In this document: positions 5,528-14,357 of the stretch, piece by piece
How positions within the stretch are numbered: position 1 is the stretch's first letter
Layout: each line of letters begins with the position of its first letter
Assembly: GCA_964515395.1 (NCBI GenBank)
Contig: CAZERC010000022.1
Span: 1 to 24,556 of the forward strand
Source: UBA1876 sp964515395
GTDB taxonomy: Bacteria; Synergistota; Synergistia; Synergistales; Thermovirgaceae
Direction: 5' to 3'
DNA length: 24,556 nt
Notes under the pieces: generated by a model
Told to the model about the DNA's origin: nothing
What the model saw: the letters and a program-made list of their open reading frames with translations, nothing else
Database searches by the model: none
Made by a program: the position numbers and the translations under genes

Positions 5528-7069
5528 TCAGCGGACGGCCGCCGCCAGGGATTTTTCTTCCAGAAGGTTCAAAAGGTTCTTTCCTATATCCGTATTGTCA
5601 TAGTAACCGGTAAAGGAGTCGGCTCCGGGTCCCTGGGCGAAAGTGGGAACAGGAACCCCGGTATGGGAGTAGGATGTCCACGCCAGCCCGGCTTTGTTGT
5701 TCAGTATGTGAGTCAGACTGACCGTGAGTGGTTCGTAGCCCCCGTAAAGGAGATACGTTTCGGCATCGTCGGCCCTTTCCGTTTCCTTATGCATCGAACG
5801 GGTGAAAGCCACTTCAATGTTTTCAAGTTCCCGATCGTTCAGCGCAAAGTTCAGGCGGTCAGCAGCCTTTTCGTCCCCGGTTTTTGCCAAGTCTTCGAGG
5901 TCGGCCCGCTCTTTGTCCGAGAGGACCACGAGACCGAAGGCATCCTCTATTTCATCCTTCAGGTCCATCAAATCGGCCTTTTCGGGGGACGTGCGCCGTC
6001 TGTATTCGTCCAGCTCCTTGTCAAACCCGAGGTAGGACATGGTCTGGCCGCCCAGGTAATCCAGGTAGGTCTCGTATTTCGTCCCGGCAAACCCGATCGT
6101 CAGGCCGCCGCATTCATGGTCTCCCGTCACGACCACCAGGGTCTCTTCGGGATGTTCCGTCGCGAAATCCAGGGCGACGGCTACGGCGTCATCGAAGGCC
6201 AGCGTGTCTTTTATGGCTGCAACCGCATCATTCGCATGGCAGGCCCAGTCGATCTTTCCGCCCTCCACCATCATGAAGAAGCCCTCGGGACCGTCAAGAA
6301 GCTCGATGCCCTTTTGCGTGAAATCCGCAAGAGACAGCGGCTGGGTATCGATGGCATAGTCGAGGGCCATGTCCGGATCCAGTTCGGGGCTGACGGCAAA
6401 GACCTTGCCCGTTCCGGGTTCCAGTGCCATGAATTCCTCCACGGTCCGCGTCACGGTGAAACCGTTCTCGATGGCCACCCTGTACGCATCGACAGTACCA
6501 TCAGGGCTTACCGGTTTTTTGAGTCCGCCTCCGGCGAAATAGTCGAAATCGCTTTCGGCCAGTTCGAGGCCGATTTCATGGTAGTTTTTTCGTGTCGGCT
6601 GATGTGCGTAAAAACAGGCGGGAGTGGCGTGATCGATGGAAACGCTGGAGACAATGCCGACTTTCATTCCCTTATCCTTGGCGGCCTCGGCCACAGTCCT
6701 GTATTCCCGGGTTTTTGACGGATCCATGGAAATGACTCCGGAATTGGTCTTGAAGCCGCAGGCGAGAGCTGTCGCCGCCGCCGCGGAATCCGTGATGAAG
6801 GCATTGGCCGCATAGGTTGTCGTAAGACCCTGATAGGGCATTCGCGTGATGTTGAGTTTTTGTATCCCCGGTTCATCGTTTTTGCCGCCCTGCAGATAGA
6901 TTTCCGCCGCATTCAACTGAGGAAGCGCTACACCGTCCCCGATGAAAAGAAAAACATACTTCGGTGCAGCGGCGAAAGCCCTTCCTGAAACAGCCAGAAA
7001 AAAGACCATGACTGCAAGAAGGAAAACCCCCTGAAGCGCCCTTCGCGCTTTCCAGGACATACCGTACAT
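5528..7069 (-). CDS. phoA: Secreted alkaline phosphatase, PhoA type
   Basis: This 513-residue PF00245 enzyme hydrolyses phosphate monoesters outside the cytoplasm. A signal peptide (about residues 1-33, probable cut after GRAFA) leads into KYVFLFIGDGV with metal ligand D45. The nucleophile is S95 in TDSAAAATAL. D146/T149 lie in DHATPACFYAH, R160 is the likely phosphate-binding arginine, and E269, D274 and H278 fall in VEGGKIDWACH. D317/H318 are in TGDHECGG and H469 in YSHTGVPV. All match the two-zinc, one-magnesium site of Escherichia coli PhoA. Residues ~345-430 form a charged insertion. No CXXC pattern for structural disulfides is evident. The start follows GGGGGAG at good spacing. A PhoB box lies upstream and a strong hairpin downstream. 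Confidence 0.93.
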   Translation of the reverse strand: MYGMSWKARRALQGVFLLAVMVFFLAVSGRAFAAAPKYVFLFIGDGVALPQLNAAEIYLQGGKNDEPGIQKLNITRMPYQGLTTTYAANAFITDSAAAATALACGFKTNSGVISMDPSKTREYRTVAEAAKDKGMKVGIVSSVSIDHATPACFYAHQPTRKNYHEIGLELAESDFDYFAGGGLKKPVSPDGTVDAYRVAIENGFTVTRTVEEFMALEPGTGKVFAVSPELDPDMALDYAIDTQPLSLADFTQKGIELLDGPEGFFMMVEGGKIDWACHANDAVAAIKDTLAFDDAVAVALDFATEHPEETLVVVTGDHECGGLTIGFAGTKYETYLDYLGGQTMSYLGFDKELDEYRRRTSPEKADLMDLKDEIEDAFGLVVLSDKERADLEDLAKTGDEKAADRLNFALNDRELENIEVAFTRSMHKETERADDAETYLLYGGYEPLTVSLTHILNNKAGLAWTSYSHTGVPVPTFAQGPGADSFTGYYDNTDIGKNLLNLLEEKSLAAAVR

Positions 7070-7108
7070 GAAAACTCCCCCTGTCCTCTGGATTGAGTCT
7101 CATCCCGT

Positions 7109-7164
7109 ATGATAGGGGGAGTTTGTCACGTTTGTATTACCGCAACGTCACAATTTCGTTTCAA
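7109..7164 (-). promoter_or_regulatory. PhoB-box promoter of phoA
   Basis: On the minus strand four half-sites fall at exact 11-bp steps: TTGAAAC (7158-7164), TTGTGAC (7147-7153), CGGTAAT (7136-7142) and ACGTGAC (7125-7131). The third is degenerate. Ten bp after the last lies TATCAT (7109-7114) as the -10. Start of transcription would be near 7102, with a short leader to phoA. The box fills the space between phoA and the end of the thiolase gene, where no strong terminator is seen. Confidence 0.8.
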
Positions 7165-7200
7165 TCGCCGAACCTTGCTTTTGTCTCCGGAGTCTGGCTT

Positions 7201-8379
7201 TTACAGGCGGCGGATGACCATGGCGACTCCCTGGCCGCCACCGATGCAGGCCGTGGCCAGTCCGAGCTCCTTGTCATAATGCCTGAGGGCGTAGATCAGC
7301 GTCGTCAGGATCTTGGCCCCCGTGGCGCCGATGGGATGCCCCAGGGCGATGGCTCCGCCGTGGACATTGCATTTTCCCATGTCGAAGGGCATCTCCCTGT
7401 GGACGGCGAGGACCTGGGCCGCGAAGGCCTCGTTAAGCTCGATGAGGTCCATGTCCTCCAGGGAAAGCCCGGCGATCTCCAGCGCCTTCGGCGCCGCCAC
7501 GGTGGGGCCGAGCCCCATGTGATCGGCGGCGAGGGCCCCGCTGGCGTAGCCGAGAACCTCGGCCAGGGGCTCATGTCCTTGAGCTCTGGCCCAGTCCTCG
7601 TCCGCCACGACCACGGCGCTTCCCGCGTCGCACAGGGCAGAGCTTGTTCCCGCTGTCACCGTCCCGCCCTCGCGGAAAATCGCGGGAAGGCGGCCGAGTT
7701 TTTCCATGCTCGTATCAGCCCTGGGAATCTCCTCGGTGGCGAAGGTGATGGTTTCCTTTTTCTTTTTGACCGTCACCGGGACGGTCTCCTCTTCGAAAAG
7801 CCCCTTTTCCACGGCGGCCAGCGCCTTTTTGTGGCTTTCCAGGGCGAAGGCGTCCTGTTCCTCGCGACTGATGTCATACTCGTCGACGAGTATTTCCGCC
7901 GTTGCCCCCATCATCATGTTCGCCAGGGGACACATGAAACCGTCCTTGTGCAGCACATCCAGGGTGGTCTTGTCCCCCATCCTGTGCCCCCAGCGGGCAT
8001 CGGGCAAAATGTAGGGCGTCTTCGAGGCGCTTTCCATACCACCGGCAACGGCGGCCTGAATGTCACCCAGCCTCACCCTGTCGGCCGCAAGCATGATCGC
8101 CCTGAGCCCCGAGCCGCATCGTTTGTTCACCGTAAAGGCCGGAATGTTCTGCGGCAGTCCCGCCTTGTACATGGCGATTCGGGCCGGGTTCGCCCCGACG
8201 CCGGCCTGCCAGCCGTTTCCCATGATGACTTCTGCGATATTTTCATCCGAAACGCCTGAGCGCTTCATGGCCTCGGCGATGGCGAACCCGCCGAGATCCG
8301 TAGCCTCAAAGGACGACAAAGTTCCTCCGAACTTCCCGCCTCCGGTACGGCAGGCGGAAAGCAAAACAGCCTTTCCCAT
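7201..8379 (-). CDS. Acetyl-CoA acetyltransferase (beta-ketothiolase)
   Basis: At 392 residues this has the usual length for a biosynthetic/degradative thiolase. The catalytic residues are C88 in NKRCGSGLRAI, H348 in GHPIGATGAK and C378 in CIGGGQGVAM, falling at positions nearly identical to the Zoogloea enzyme. It cleaves acetoacetyl-CoA with CoA to two acetyl-CoA, or runs the reverse. It is the last gene of a minus-strand unit, 73 nt after the CoA-transferase beta subunit, which makes acetoacetyl-CoA or a similar 3-oxoacyl-CoA the natural substrate. An AAGGGAG ribosome site precedes the start. Chain-length specificity cannot be read from the sequence. Confidence 0.93.
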   Translation of the reverse strand: MGKAVLLSACRTGGGKFGGTLSSFEATDLGGFAIAEAMKRSGVSDENIAEVIMGNGWQAGVGANPARIAMYKAGLPQNIPAFTVNKRCGSGLRAIMLAADRVRLGDIQAAVAGGMESASKTPYILPDARWGHRMGDKTTLDVLHKDGFMCPLANMMMGATAEILVDEYDISREEQDAFALESHKKALAAVEKGLFEEETVPVTVKKKKETITFATEEIPRADTSMEKLGRLPAIFREGGTVTAGTSSALCDAGSAVVVADEDWARAQGHEPLAEVLGYASGALAADHMGLGPTVAAPKALEIAGLSLEDMDLIELNEAFAAQVLAVHREMPFDMGKCNVHGGAIALGHPIGATGAKILTTLIYALRHYDKELGLATACIGGGQGVAMVIRRL

Positions 8380-8452
8380 ATTTCGTCACGCTCCCTTGCA
8401 TTCTGGAAACCGGGTCCCTCAAAAAACTTCTCCGAAGGCCCGATGGATTCTT

Positions 8453-9142
8453 TCAGTCCTGCTGTTCTTCCTCGCAGCCTTGCATGACCCCGAGGTCGGG
8501 GCTCGTCACATATTCCGCTTCCGTGATTTCCCTGATGTCCTCTTCCGTGATGCCCGGGGCCAGTTCCTCGAGCACCATCTGTCCATCCACGAAACGGAAG
8601 ACGGCATACTCGGTGACGACAAGGCTCACCACGCCTGCTCCCGTCAGGGGCAGGTTGCATTTTTTCACCAGCTTGATCCCGCCTTTTTTGGTTGTGTGGG
8701 TGGTGGCCACGATGACATGTTTCGCCCCCGTCACCAGGTCCATGGCGCCTCCCATTCCGGGAACAAGCTTTCCGGGGATCCACCAGTTGGCAAGGTTCGC
8801 CTCCTGGTCGACCTGCAGCGCGCCCAGGACGGTGGCATCCAGGTGGCCGCCCCTGATGAGGCCGAAGCTGAAATCGCTGGCGATGAGGGCGCCTCCCGGG
8901 ACAACTGACAGGCAGCGCCCACCGGCGCCGATAAAACGAAGGTCCTCCTCGGGCGGCTTGGGCCCGGCGCCCACGACACCGTTTTCAGTCTGGAAGGTCA
9001 CACGAACCCCCTCGGGAATATGATCCGACACCAGAGTCGGGATCCCGATCCCAAGATTCACCACATCGCCGTCCTCGAACTCCCGGGCGATCCGTCGCGC
9101 GATCCGATGCCGCAGGACTTCTTCATCAAGTACGGGAAGCAT
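8453..9142 (-). CDS. atoA: 3-oxoacid/acetoacetate CoA-transferase, beta subunit
   Basis: The 229-residue protein is a family I CoA-transferase beta subunit. GIGIPTLVSDHIPEG is the N-terminal signature, and E53 in FQTENGVVGAG is the glutamate that carries CoA. It works with the alpha subunit encoded just upstream, whose end it overlaps by 17 bp, so translation is likely coupled. The complex moves CoA between an acyl-CoA (for example acetyl-CoA) and a 3-oxoacid such as acetoacetate. GGGGGA about 8 nt before ATG 9142 supports the start. The C-terminus ends in an acidic EEEQQD tail. The acid specificity (acetoacetate, butyrate or other) is not determinable. Confidence 0.9.
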   Translation of the reverse strand: MLPVLDEEVLRHRIARRIAREFEDGDVVNLGIGIPTLVSDHIPEGVRVTFQTENGVVGAGPKPPEEDLRFIGAGGRCLSVVPGGALIASDFSFGLIRGGHLDATVLGALQVDQEANLANWWIPGKLVPGMGGAMDLVTGAKHVIVATTHTTKKGGIKLVKKCNLPLTGAGVVSLVVTEYAVFRFVDGQMVLEELAPGITEEDIREITEAEYVTSPDLGVMQGCEEEQQD

Positions 9143-9824
9143 AGTAGGAATCCCCCTTCAATACGAGAATGTCCACCAGGATTCCGGGCGTGACCACGTC
9201 GTTGGGGTCGAGTTCGCCCACTTCCAGGATGGCGTCTACCTCAGCGATGACCAGATCCGCCGCTGCAGCCATGGCAGGGTTGAAGTTCCGGTTCGTCCCG
9301 TAATAGACGATGTTGCCGTAGCGGTCCGCCCTGTAGCCCCGAATCAGGGCCACATCGGCCCTGAGAGGCAATTCGAGGATGTACTTGTGGCCATCGATCT
9401 CGAGAACCTGCTTTCCTTCTTCGTGAACCGTTCCCACACCCGTCGGAGTCAGGATGCCGCCGAGGCCGAACCCTCCGGCCCGGATCCTTTCGACGAAGGT
9501 CCCCTGTGGAACGAGTTCCAGATCCAGTTTCCCCTCGTTGAAAAGCCGCTGGGTCGCCTTGTTGAGGCCCACATGGGAGGCGATAACCTTCCTGACCTGT
9601 CCGGCGGTCACCAGTTTCCCGTGTCCCACCTCGTCATAGGCGGTGTCGTTGGCGACAAGGGTCAGGTCTTTCGTGCCGGCCTCCACCAGGGCATCCACGA
9701 GAGTATAGGGAATGCCGCCGTAGTTGAACCCGCCAATCATGACGGAACTGCCCGGTTTGACGTGGGCCACCGCCTCCTCTGCCGAGGTGACGGGCTTGAT
9801 GATTTTCGTAGGCATGGTGTTCAT
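9126..9824 (-). CDS. atoD: 3-oxoacid/acetoacetate CoA-transferase, alpha subunit
   Basis: The 232-residue alpha subunit of a family I CoA-transferase shows the glycine-rich VKPGSSVMIGGFNYGGIPY near residues 23-41 and the typical IRAGGFGLGGILTPTGVGT and LRADVALIRGYRADRYGN segments. It pairs with the beta subunit at 8453-9142. Its start overlaps the stop of the TRAP permease gene (ATGA, 9821-9824), tying it into the transport operon. A second ATG three codons later (9815) is possible; GGAGGG sits 4 nt before the first, which I kept. Placement next to transporter genes suggests it acts on a metabolite of the imported substrate. Confidence 0.9.
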   Translation of the reverse strand: MNTMPTKIIKPVTSAEEAVAHVKPGSSVMIGGFNYGGIPYTLVDALVEAGTKDLTLVANDTAYDEVGHGKLVTAGQVRKVIASHVGLNKATQRLFNEGKLDLELVPQGTFVERIRAGGFGLGGILTPTGVGTVHEEGKQVLEIDGHKYILELPLRADVALIRGYRADRYGNIVYYGTNRNFNPAMAAAADLVIAEVDAILEVGELDPNDVVTPGILVDILVLKGDSYYASRT

Positions 9825-11815
9825 GATCCCTCCTTCTCGGAGTCTGTTTTTTGTTCTGTCGTCGATGTTTCCATTTTCGCCTTGTCGGATTTTGCCTTCC
9901 GTCTCTGCAGGTAGAGGACTCCGCCCAAAACGGCAATGCCGAAGATGTCCGTCACGAAGCCGGGCTTGATGAGGGCAAGGGCGGTGACCCCGAAGAGAAT
10001 GCGTTCAACCACGTTCAGTTTCGCGATGTAGTAATTCTGCACGCAGGCAGCCAGGGCGATGACTCCCAGAATCGCCGTACTGCTGGCCAAAAGGACCCGC
10101 CACAGTTCGGCCTGGAAAAGAAGCGCCTGGTTATAGGCGAACATGAAGGGGACAATGAAACCGGCCAAAGCCAGCCCGAGAGCGGTGAAGCCTGTGCGCA
10201 TGGCATTCGCCTTGGCGATACCGGCTCCAGCGTAGGCCGCCAGGGCCACTGGCGGCGTGATATCCGCAATGACGCCGTAATACAGGATGAACAGGTGCGC
10301 CGCCAGCATGGGAACACCCATCCTGTGGATGGCCGGAGCCGCCAGGGTGGAGAGGATGATGTACTTTGCCGTCGTCGGCAGGCCCATGCCGAGAATGATG
10401 GAGGCGATCATGGTCAGGACCAGGGCGAGAAAAACGATGCCGTGAGACAGGCTGATGATGAAAGACGTGAACGCGAGGCCCAGACCGGTGATGCCCACCA
10501 CGCCGATGACGATGCCCGAACAGGCGCAGGCGGCGGCCACCTCCACAGCCGAAGTGCCGCCCTCGATCATGGACTCGAGGATCTTTTGGGGGGTCATCCG
10601 GTGCTCTTTCGGTCCGATCCAGCTCACAACCACCAGCAGGACGATGGACCAGAAGACGGCCTTGATGGCCGAATACCCGAAGGCGAGGAAAAGGATCAGC
10701 GTCACCACCGGCAGAAGAAGGTGCCACCCTTTTTTGAGAACCTCCCCGGCCTTCGGGAGCTGGTCCTTCGGAATGCCCTTGATGCCTTCACGACCGGCCC
10801 TGAAATGGACCATGGCAAAAATCGAAAAGAAGTACAAGAGGGCGGGGATCGCCGCCGCGACGACGATCGTCCAGTAGGAGATCCCCAGAAATTGCGCCAT
10901 GACGAAGGCCGCCGCGCCCATGACGGGAGGCATGATCTGGCCGCCCGTGGAAGCGGCGGCCTCCACGGCACCGGCGAAATGGCTCGGATAGCCCACGCTT
11001 TTCATCAGCGGGATCGTAAAGGACCCGGTGGTCACCGTGTTCGCCACGGAACTTCCCGAAACACTCCCCATGAGGCCGCTGGCAACTATGGCCGCCTTTG
11101 CCGGGCCTCCCTGGCTTCTGCCTGTCAGGGCGAAGGCCAGGTCAATGAAAAACTGTCCGGCACCCGATATGTTCAACACCGCCCCGAAAAGGACGAACAA
11201 GAAGATGAACGATGCCGAAACTCCAAGGGGGACGCCGAAGATCCCGTCGGTTCTCAGGTACATAAAGGGCGCCAGCTCACTGATCGGAAAGCCCGGATGG
11301 GCCAGCATCCCAGGCAGGTATGGACCAAAAACGGCGTAGGCCAAAGCGACGATCGCCACGATGGGAAGCGGCCATCCCACGGTGCGCCTGGTGGCGTCAA
11401 TGACCAGAACCGTCATGATAACGCCCAGGACGATATCGGATTGTATCGGGGCGCCCGCCCTGTTCGCGATGGCTTCCCAGTTGATCAGGATGTTCATGCA
11501 GCCGTATATCAAAAGCGCCGCCAGGACCCAGTCCCAGATATCGATTTTTTTCGCCGGACGCTTCAGCGAAACAGGGTAGAGCAAGAAAATGATCGTCCCC
11601 ATGAGCATCCAGTGGATGCCCCGCTGCATCATGGCATAAAAAAGCCCGAAGGCCGCCGTGTACAGATGAAAGCATGAAGCCGCAATCGCCAGGGCGGCCA
11701 CTGTCCAGTACTGCCACCCTTCAAGCTGGCGTTTCCCGCCTTCGAGTTTCCGCAACATTTCCTCGTCGGCGACAGGCTCGGCTTGTTGTGTCTCTTTCGG
11801 TTTTTCTTCGGTCAT
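9821..11815 (-). CDS. TRAP transporter permease, fused small and large subunits (TAXI type)
   Basis: From ATG 11813-11815 (GGGGGGA about 8 nt upstream) the product is 664 residues; an in-frame start further out at 11890 would add 25 unlike residues. It is a 4TM/12TM fusion: an acidic cytoplasmic start, a DctQ-like N-terminal set of helices, then a DctM domain with the conserved GSVSGSSVANTVTTGSFTIP and GMGLPTTAKYI segments. TRAP systems import carboxylates or amino acids with a sodium gradient rather than ATP, fed by a periplasmic binding protein, here the TAXI protein encoded just upstream. The substrate is unknown, but the linked enzymes point to an amino or oxo acid. Confidence 0.92.
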   Translation of the reverse strand: MTEEKPKETQQAEPVADEEMLRKLEGGKRQLEGWQYWTVAALAIAASCFHLYTAAFGLFYAMMQRGIHWMLMGTIIFLLYPVSLKRPAKKIDIWDWVLAALLIYGCMNILINWEAIANRAGAPIQSDIVLGVIMTVLVIDATRRTVGWPLPIVAIVALAYAVFGPYLPGMLAHPGFPISELAPFMYLRTDGIFGVPLGVSASFIFLFVLFGAVLNISGAGQFFIDLAFALTGRSQGGPAKAAIVASGLMGSVSGSSVANTVTTGSFTIPLMKSVGYPSHFAGAVEAAASTGGQIMPPVMGAAAFVMAQFLGISYWTIVVAAAIPALLYFFSIFAMVHFRAGREGIKGIPKDQLPKAGEVLKKGWHLLLPVVTLILFLAFGYSAIKAVFWSIVLLVVVSWIGPKEHRMTPQKILESMIEGGTSAVEVAAACACSGIVIGVVGITGLGLAFTSFIISLSHGIVFLALVLTMIASIILGMGLPTTAKYIILSTLAAPAIHRMGVPMLAAHLFILYYGVIADITPPVALAAYAGAGIAKANAMRTGFTALGLALAGFIVPFMFAYNQALLFQAELWRVLLASSTAILGVIALAACVQNYYIAKLNVVERILFGVTALALIKPGFVTDIFGIAVLGGVLYLQRRKAKSDKAKMETSTTEQKTDSEKEGS

Positions 11816-11858
11816 ATGTTGTTCCCCCCAAAAGACGAATAAAATACCGCCCCGGCAA

Positions 11859-11882
11859 GGGGCGGGCGAAAAAGCCCGCCCC
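11859..11882 (-). terminator. Hairpin between binding-protein and permease genes
   Basis: A perfect 9-bp GC stem (GGGGCGGGC/GCCCGCCCC) with a 6-nt loop lies 17 bp after the binding-protein stop, without a long T-run. Such a hairpin often lets the abundant binding protein be made in excess of the permease, by partial termination or by protecting the mRNA 3' end. Confidence 0.5.
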
Positions 11883-11899
11883 TGCTGCAATGCGCTCTG

Positions 11900-12853
11900 C
11901 TATTTCTTGGTCTCGTAGCCCTGTTCGGCGAAGTATTTGGCAGCGCCGGGATGGAAGGGAATGATACCCTTGCTGGCCTCTTCGGGAACGAAGTGGGCCG
12001 CCTGGGGCGTCACATCCATGAACGCGTCCTTGTTTTCGATGAGGGTCTTGACGAGATTGTAGGCAAGCTCTTCGTCCATGTTCTCGTGAACCACCATGTA
12101 GTTTCCGTCTGCGATGGTCAGAACCGGCTCGGTGATGGACGTGTAGACGCCGGCCTTGAGGGTGTAGGGCATGAGGAAGGGGTTCTTCTCGACGATCTTG
12201 TCGACGAGATCTTCCGGCAGCGGAATGAAGTGGACCTTCCGGACGGCTTCGACTTCCATGACGGCGGCACCGGGAGCGGCGAAGTTCCAGAATACGGCAT
12301 CCACGTTCCCGTCCTTGAGCGCCATGGCCGCCTCGGGCTGCGTCAGCTGGGCCATGTCGAAGTCCTCTTCAGGGTCGATGCCCGCGGCATCGAGGATCAT
12401 CCTGGTCAGCACCTGGTTCCCGCTTCCCGGGGCCCCGATGGAGACTCGTTTGCCCTTGAGATCTTCAAAAGTTTCGATGCCGGTTCCCTTGATGGTCAGA
12501 AGATGCTGCGGTGCGGGGTACATGTTGAAAAGGATCGCAAGGGGCAGTTTTCCGTCTTCCTCGAAGGCCTCGGTCCCGGTGTAGGCCTGCCACAGGGTGG
12601 ACCCCATGGACATCCCCATCTGGGCCTTGTCTGACGCCACGAGGCGGCAGTTTTCCTTTGAGGCCGCCGTCGTCCTGGATGTGGCCTTCACGTCGATGCC
12701 GGCCTTGTTGAGGACCTCGGCCATGGCGCCGCCGAGAGGATAGTAGGTGCCTCCCACGCCGCCGGAGCCTATGGTAACGAAGGTCACCGCAAAGGCCGCC
12801 GCCGAAAACGCAAGAACCGCCGCGACTGCAAGAGGTACGAGAAACTTTTTCAT
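11900..12853 (-). CDS. TAXI-family TRAP solute-binding protein
   Basis: From ATG 12851-12853 the protein has 317 residues. A clear signal peptide (MKKFLVPLAVAAVLAFSAAA, cut after AFA near residue 22) leads into the TAXI signature VTIGSGGVGGTYYPLGGAMAE. Later segments FEDLKGKRVSIGAPGSGNQV and GNVDAVFWNFAAPGAAVMEV are also typical of the family. AGGAGGAG upstream decides this start over one 13 codons earlier. It captures substrate in the periplasm for the fused permease encoded next. TAXI proteins mostly bind carboxylates or amino acids such as glutamate; this one's ligand cannot be named. Confidence 0.92.
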   Translation of the reverse strand: MKKFLVPLAVAAVLAFSAAAFAVTFVTIGSGGVGGTYYPLGGAMAEVLNKAGIDVKATSRTTAASKENCRLVASDKAQMGMSMGSTLWQAYTGTEAFEEDGKLPLAILFNMYPAPQHLLTIKGTGIETFEDLKGKRVSIGAPGSGNQVLTRMILDAAGIDPEEDFDMAQLTQPEAAMALKDGNVDAVFWNFAAPGAAVMEVEAVRKVHFIPLPEDLVDKIVEKNPFLMPYTLKAGVYTSITEPVLTIADGNYMVVHENMDEELAYNLVKTLIENKDAFMDVTPQAAHFVPEEASKGIIPFHPGAAKYFAEQGYETKK

Positions 12854-12879
12854 CCTGCACACTCCTCCTTTTCTCTGCT

Positions 12880-12899
12880 TCACCCGATCCATCGGGTGA
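12880..12899. repeat. Inverted repeat upstream of the binding-protein gene
   Basis: TCACCCGA and TCGGGTGA surround a 4-nt centre, forming a perfect 8-bp stem 27 bp before the start codon. It may be an mRNA processing or stabilising hairpin, or a regulator site. The remaining 127-bp gap after the aminotransferase gene shows no gene. Confidence 0.45.
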
Positions 12900-12980
12900 C
12901 TACCGATGTTGCCCGTTCTTTCCGACTACAAATGGTTCACTCGGAAATGCGCGGGGTCTCACCTCCCTCGATTCTTTCAA

Positions 12981-14339
12981 TTACCGGGATGAGTCCAGAA
13001 GCCTCGTCGAGGCCGCCTCGAGGCTTTCTTCGAGAATCGCGAGAATCTCGTCGATCTGCTCCTCTTTGACGACAAGGGGCGGCGCGACCATGAAACTGTC
13101 GCCGTCGATGCCGTCAACCATGCCCGAACCCGGGTAGATAATCAGACCCCGTTTCGTGCATTCCTCGGAAACAACGCCCACAGCCCCCGCGGCCTTCGGG
13201 AAGGGCTCCTTCGTCTTCCTGTCGGCCACGATTTCGACGCCGCGCATGAGGCCGAGTCCGCGGGTTTGTCCCACGATCGGAATCTCTTCCAGTTTTTTCA
13301 GGCCTTCACCAAGGCGTTCACCCTGTTTCGCGGCGTTTTCAAAAAGCTTATTTCTTTTCATGTACCGTACCGTCGCCGCCGTGGCCGCCGCCGATACGGG
13401 GTTGCCGTTGTAGGTATGGCCGTGCACGAAGGCACCGCTCCCGTTTTTGATGGCCTTCACGATGTCGTTTTTGACAATAATGCCCCCCGTCGGAATGTAT
13501 CCGGCGGCCATGCTTTTTGCCGCCGCGATGATGTCTGGAACGACGTCCCAGTGCTGGACGGCGAAAGCCTTCCCGGTCCGGCCGAATCCCGTCATGACTT
13601 CGTCGGCGATGAGGAGGATGTCATACCTGTCGCAGATCTTCCGGACCATGGGCCAGTATTCCGGGGGCGGATTCAGGGCGCCCACGGTGGACCCGACCAC
13701 CGGCTCGGCCAGGAAGGCGGCGATATACTGCGGACCTGTCCGCTTGATCGCCAGTTCCACCTGCCTTGCGCACATGAGGCCGCAGGAAGGGTACTCCTGG
13801 TCCCAGGGACACCGGTAGCAGTAGTGAGTGTCCACCTTCGGGTGGTCCTTGAACATGGGGGAATACATCCGCCGGCGCGGCATGTTGCCGCCCACGGCCA
13901 TGGTGCCGAGGGTGCTCCCGTGGTAGGAGTTGTACCGGGAAAGTATCAGGTGCTTTTGCGAGCCTGCACCGTCCCGCTCGACGTAGTACTGCCTGGCGAG
14001 CTTGACGGCCGATTCGATGGCCTCGCTCCCTCCGCTGACGAACCAGACCCAGTCTAGATCCCGGGGGGTGATTTCAGCGATTTCCGCTGCGGCTTCCTCG
14101 GAAGGCCTGTTTCTCCAGCGTGACGGGTGTGCGAAGGCCATGGTCGCCAGTTGCTGTGAAATCGCCTCGACCACCTCGGGGACGCTGTGGCCGATGCTGG
14201 AGATCAGCGCCCCCGAGCACCCGTCGATGTACCGGTTGCCCTTTTCATCATGGATATAAAGCCCTTCGGTGCGAACGGCAAGAGGCATATCTTTCTTGAA
14301 CGCCCTGGGGAACACGCGACCTGTTTCCAATCCTTTCAT
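12981..14339 (-). CDS. Class III pyridoxal-phosphate aminotransferase
   Basis: The 452-residue enzyme belongs to the class III (omega-amino acid:pyruvate-like) aminotransferases. The PLP residues are visible: SGGSEAIE (102-109) for phosphate binding, Y138/H140 before the ring, D246 in LIADEVMTGFGRTG and the Schiff-base lysine K275 in AAAKSMAAGYIPTGG. A cysteine-rich insert, YCYRCPWDQEYPSCGLMCAR (173-192), occurs in one subgroup of these enzymes. It moves an amino group from an amino or omega-amino acid to a keto acid; the exact donor is unknown. The start codon is unusually close to its GGGAG ribosome site. It lies 18 nt after the RpiR regulator and precedes the transporter genes. Linked thiolase and CoA-transferase suggest a beta-amino acid donor. 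Confidence 0.88.
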   Translation of the reverse strand: MKGLETGRVFPRAFKKDMPLAVRTEGLYIHDEKGNRYIDGCSGALISSIGHSVPEVVEAISQQLATMAFAHPSRWRNRPSEEAAAEIAEITPRDLDWVWFVSGGSEAIESAVKLARQYYVERDGAGSQKHLILSRYNSYHGSTLGTMAVGGNMPRRRMYSPMFKDHPKVDTHYCYRCPWDQEYPSCGLMCARQVELAIKRTGPQYIAAFLAEPVVGSTVGALNPPPEYWPMVRKICDRYDILLIADEVMTGFGRTGKAFAVQHWDVVPDIIAAAKSMAAGYIPTGGIIVKNDIVKAIKNGSGAFVHGHTYNGNPVSAAATAATVRYMKRNKLFENAAKQGERLGEGLKKLEEIPIVGQTRGLGLMRGVEIVADRKTKEPFPKAAGAVGVVSEECTKRGLIIYPGSGMVDGIDGDSFMVAPPLVVKEEQIDEILAILEESLEAASTRLLDSSR

Positions 14340-14357
14340 CTCCCTATTCGTATGGAT

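Noticed and set aside
7123..7153. Imperfect inverted repeat TTGTCACGTT / AACGTCACAA upstream of phoA, considered as a CRP/FNR-type site
   Set aside because: The symmetry has a mismatch and an 11-bp centre, and the same bases are fully explained by 11-bp-spaced PhoB half-sites.
9851..11677. A 608-codon plus-strand open frame opposite the TRAP permease gene
   Set aside because: It is the shadow of the permease in a GC-rich genome: its composition is dominated by G, D, H, R and Q with no hydrophobic core, while the minus strand encodes a clear TRAP protein.
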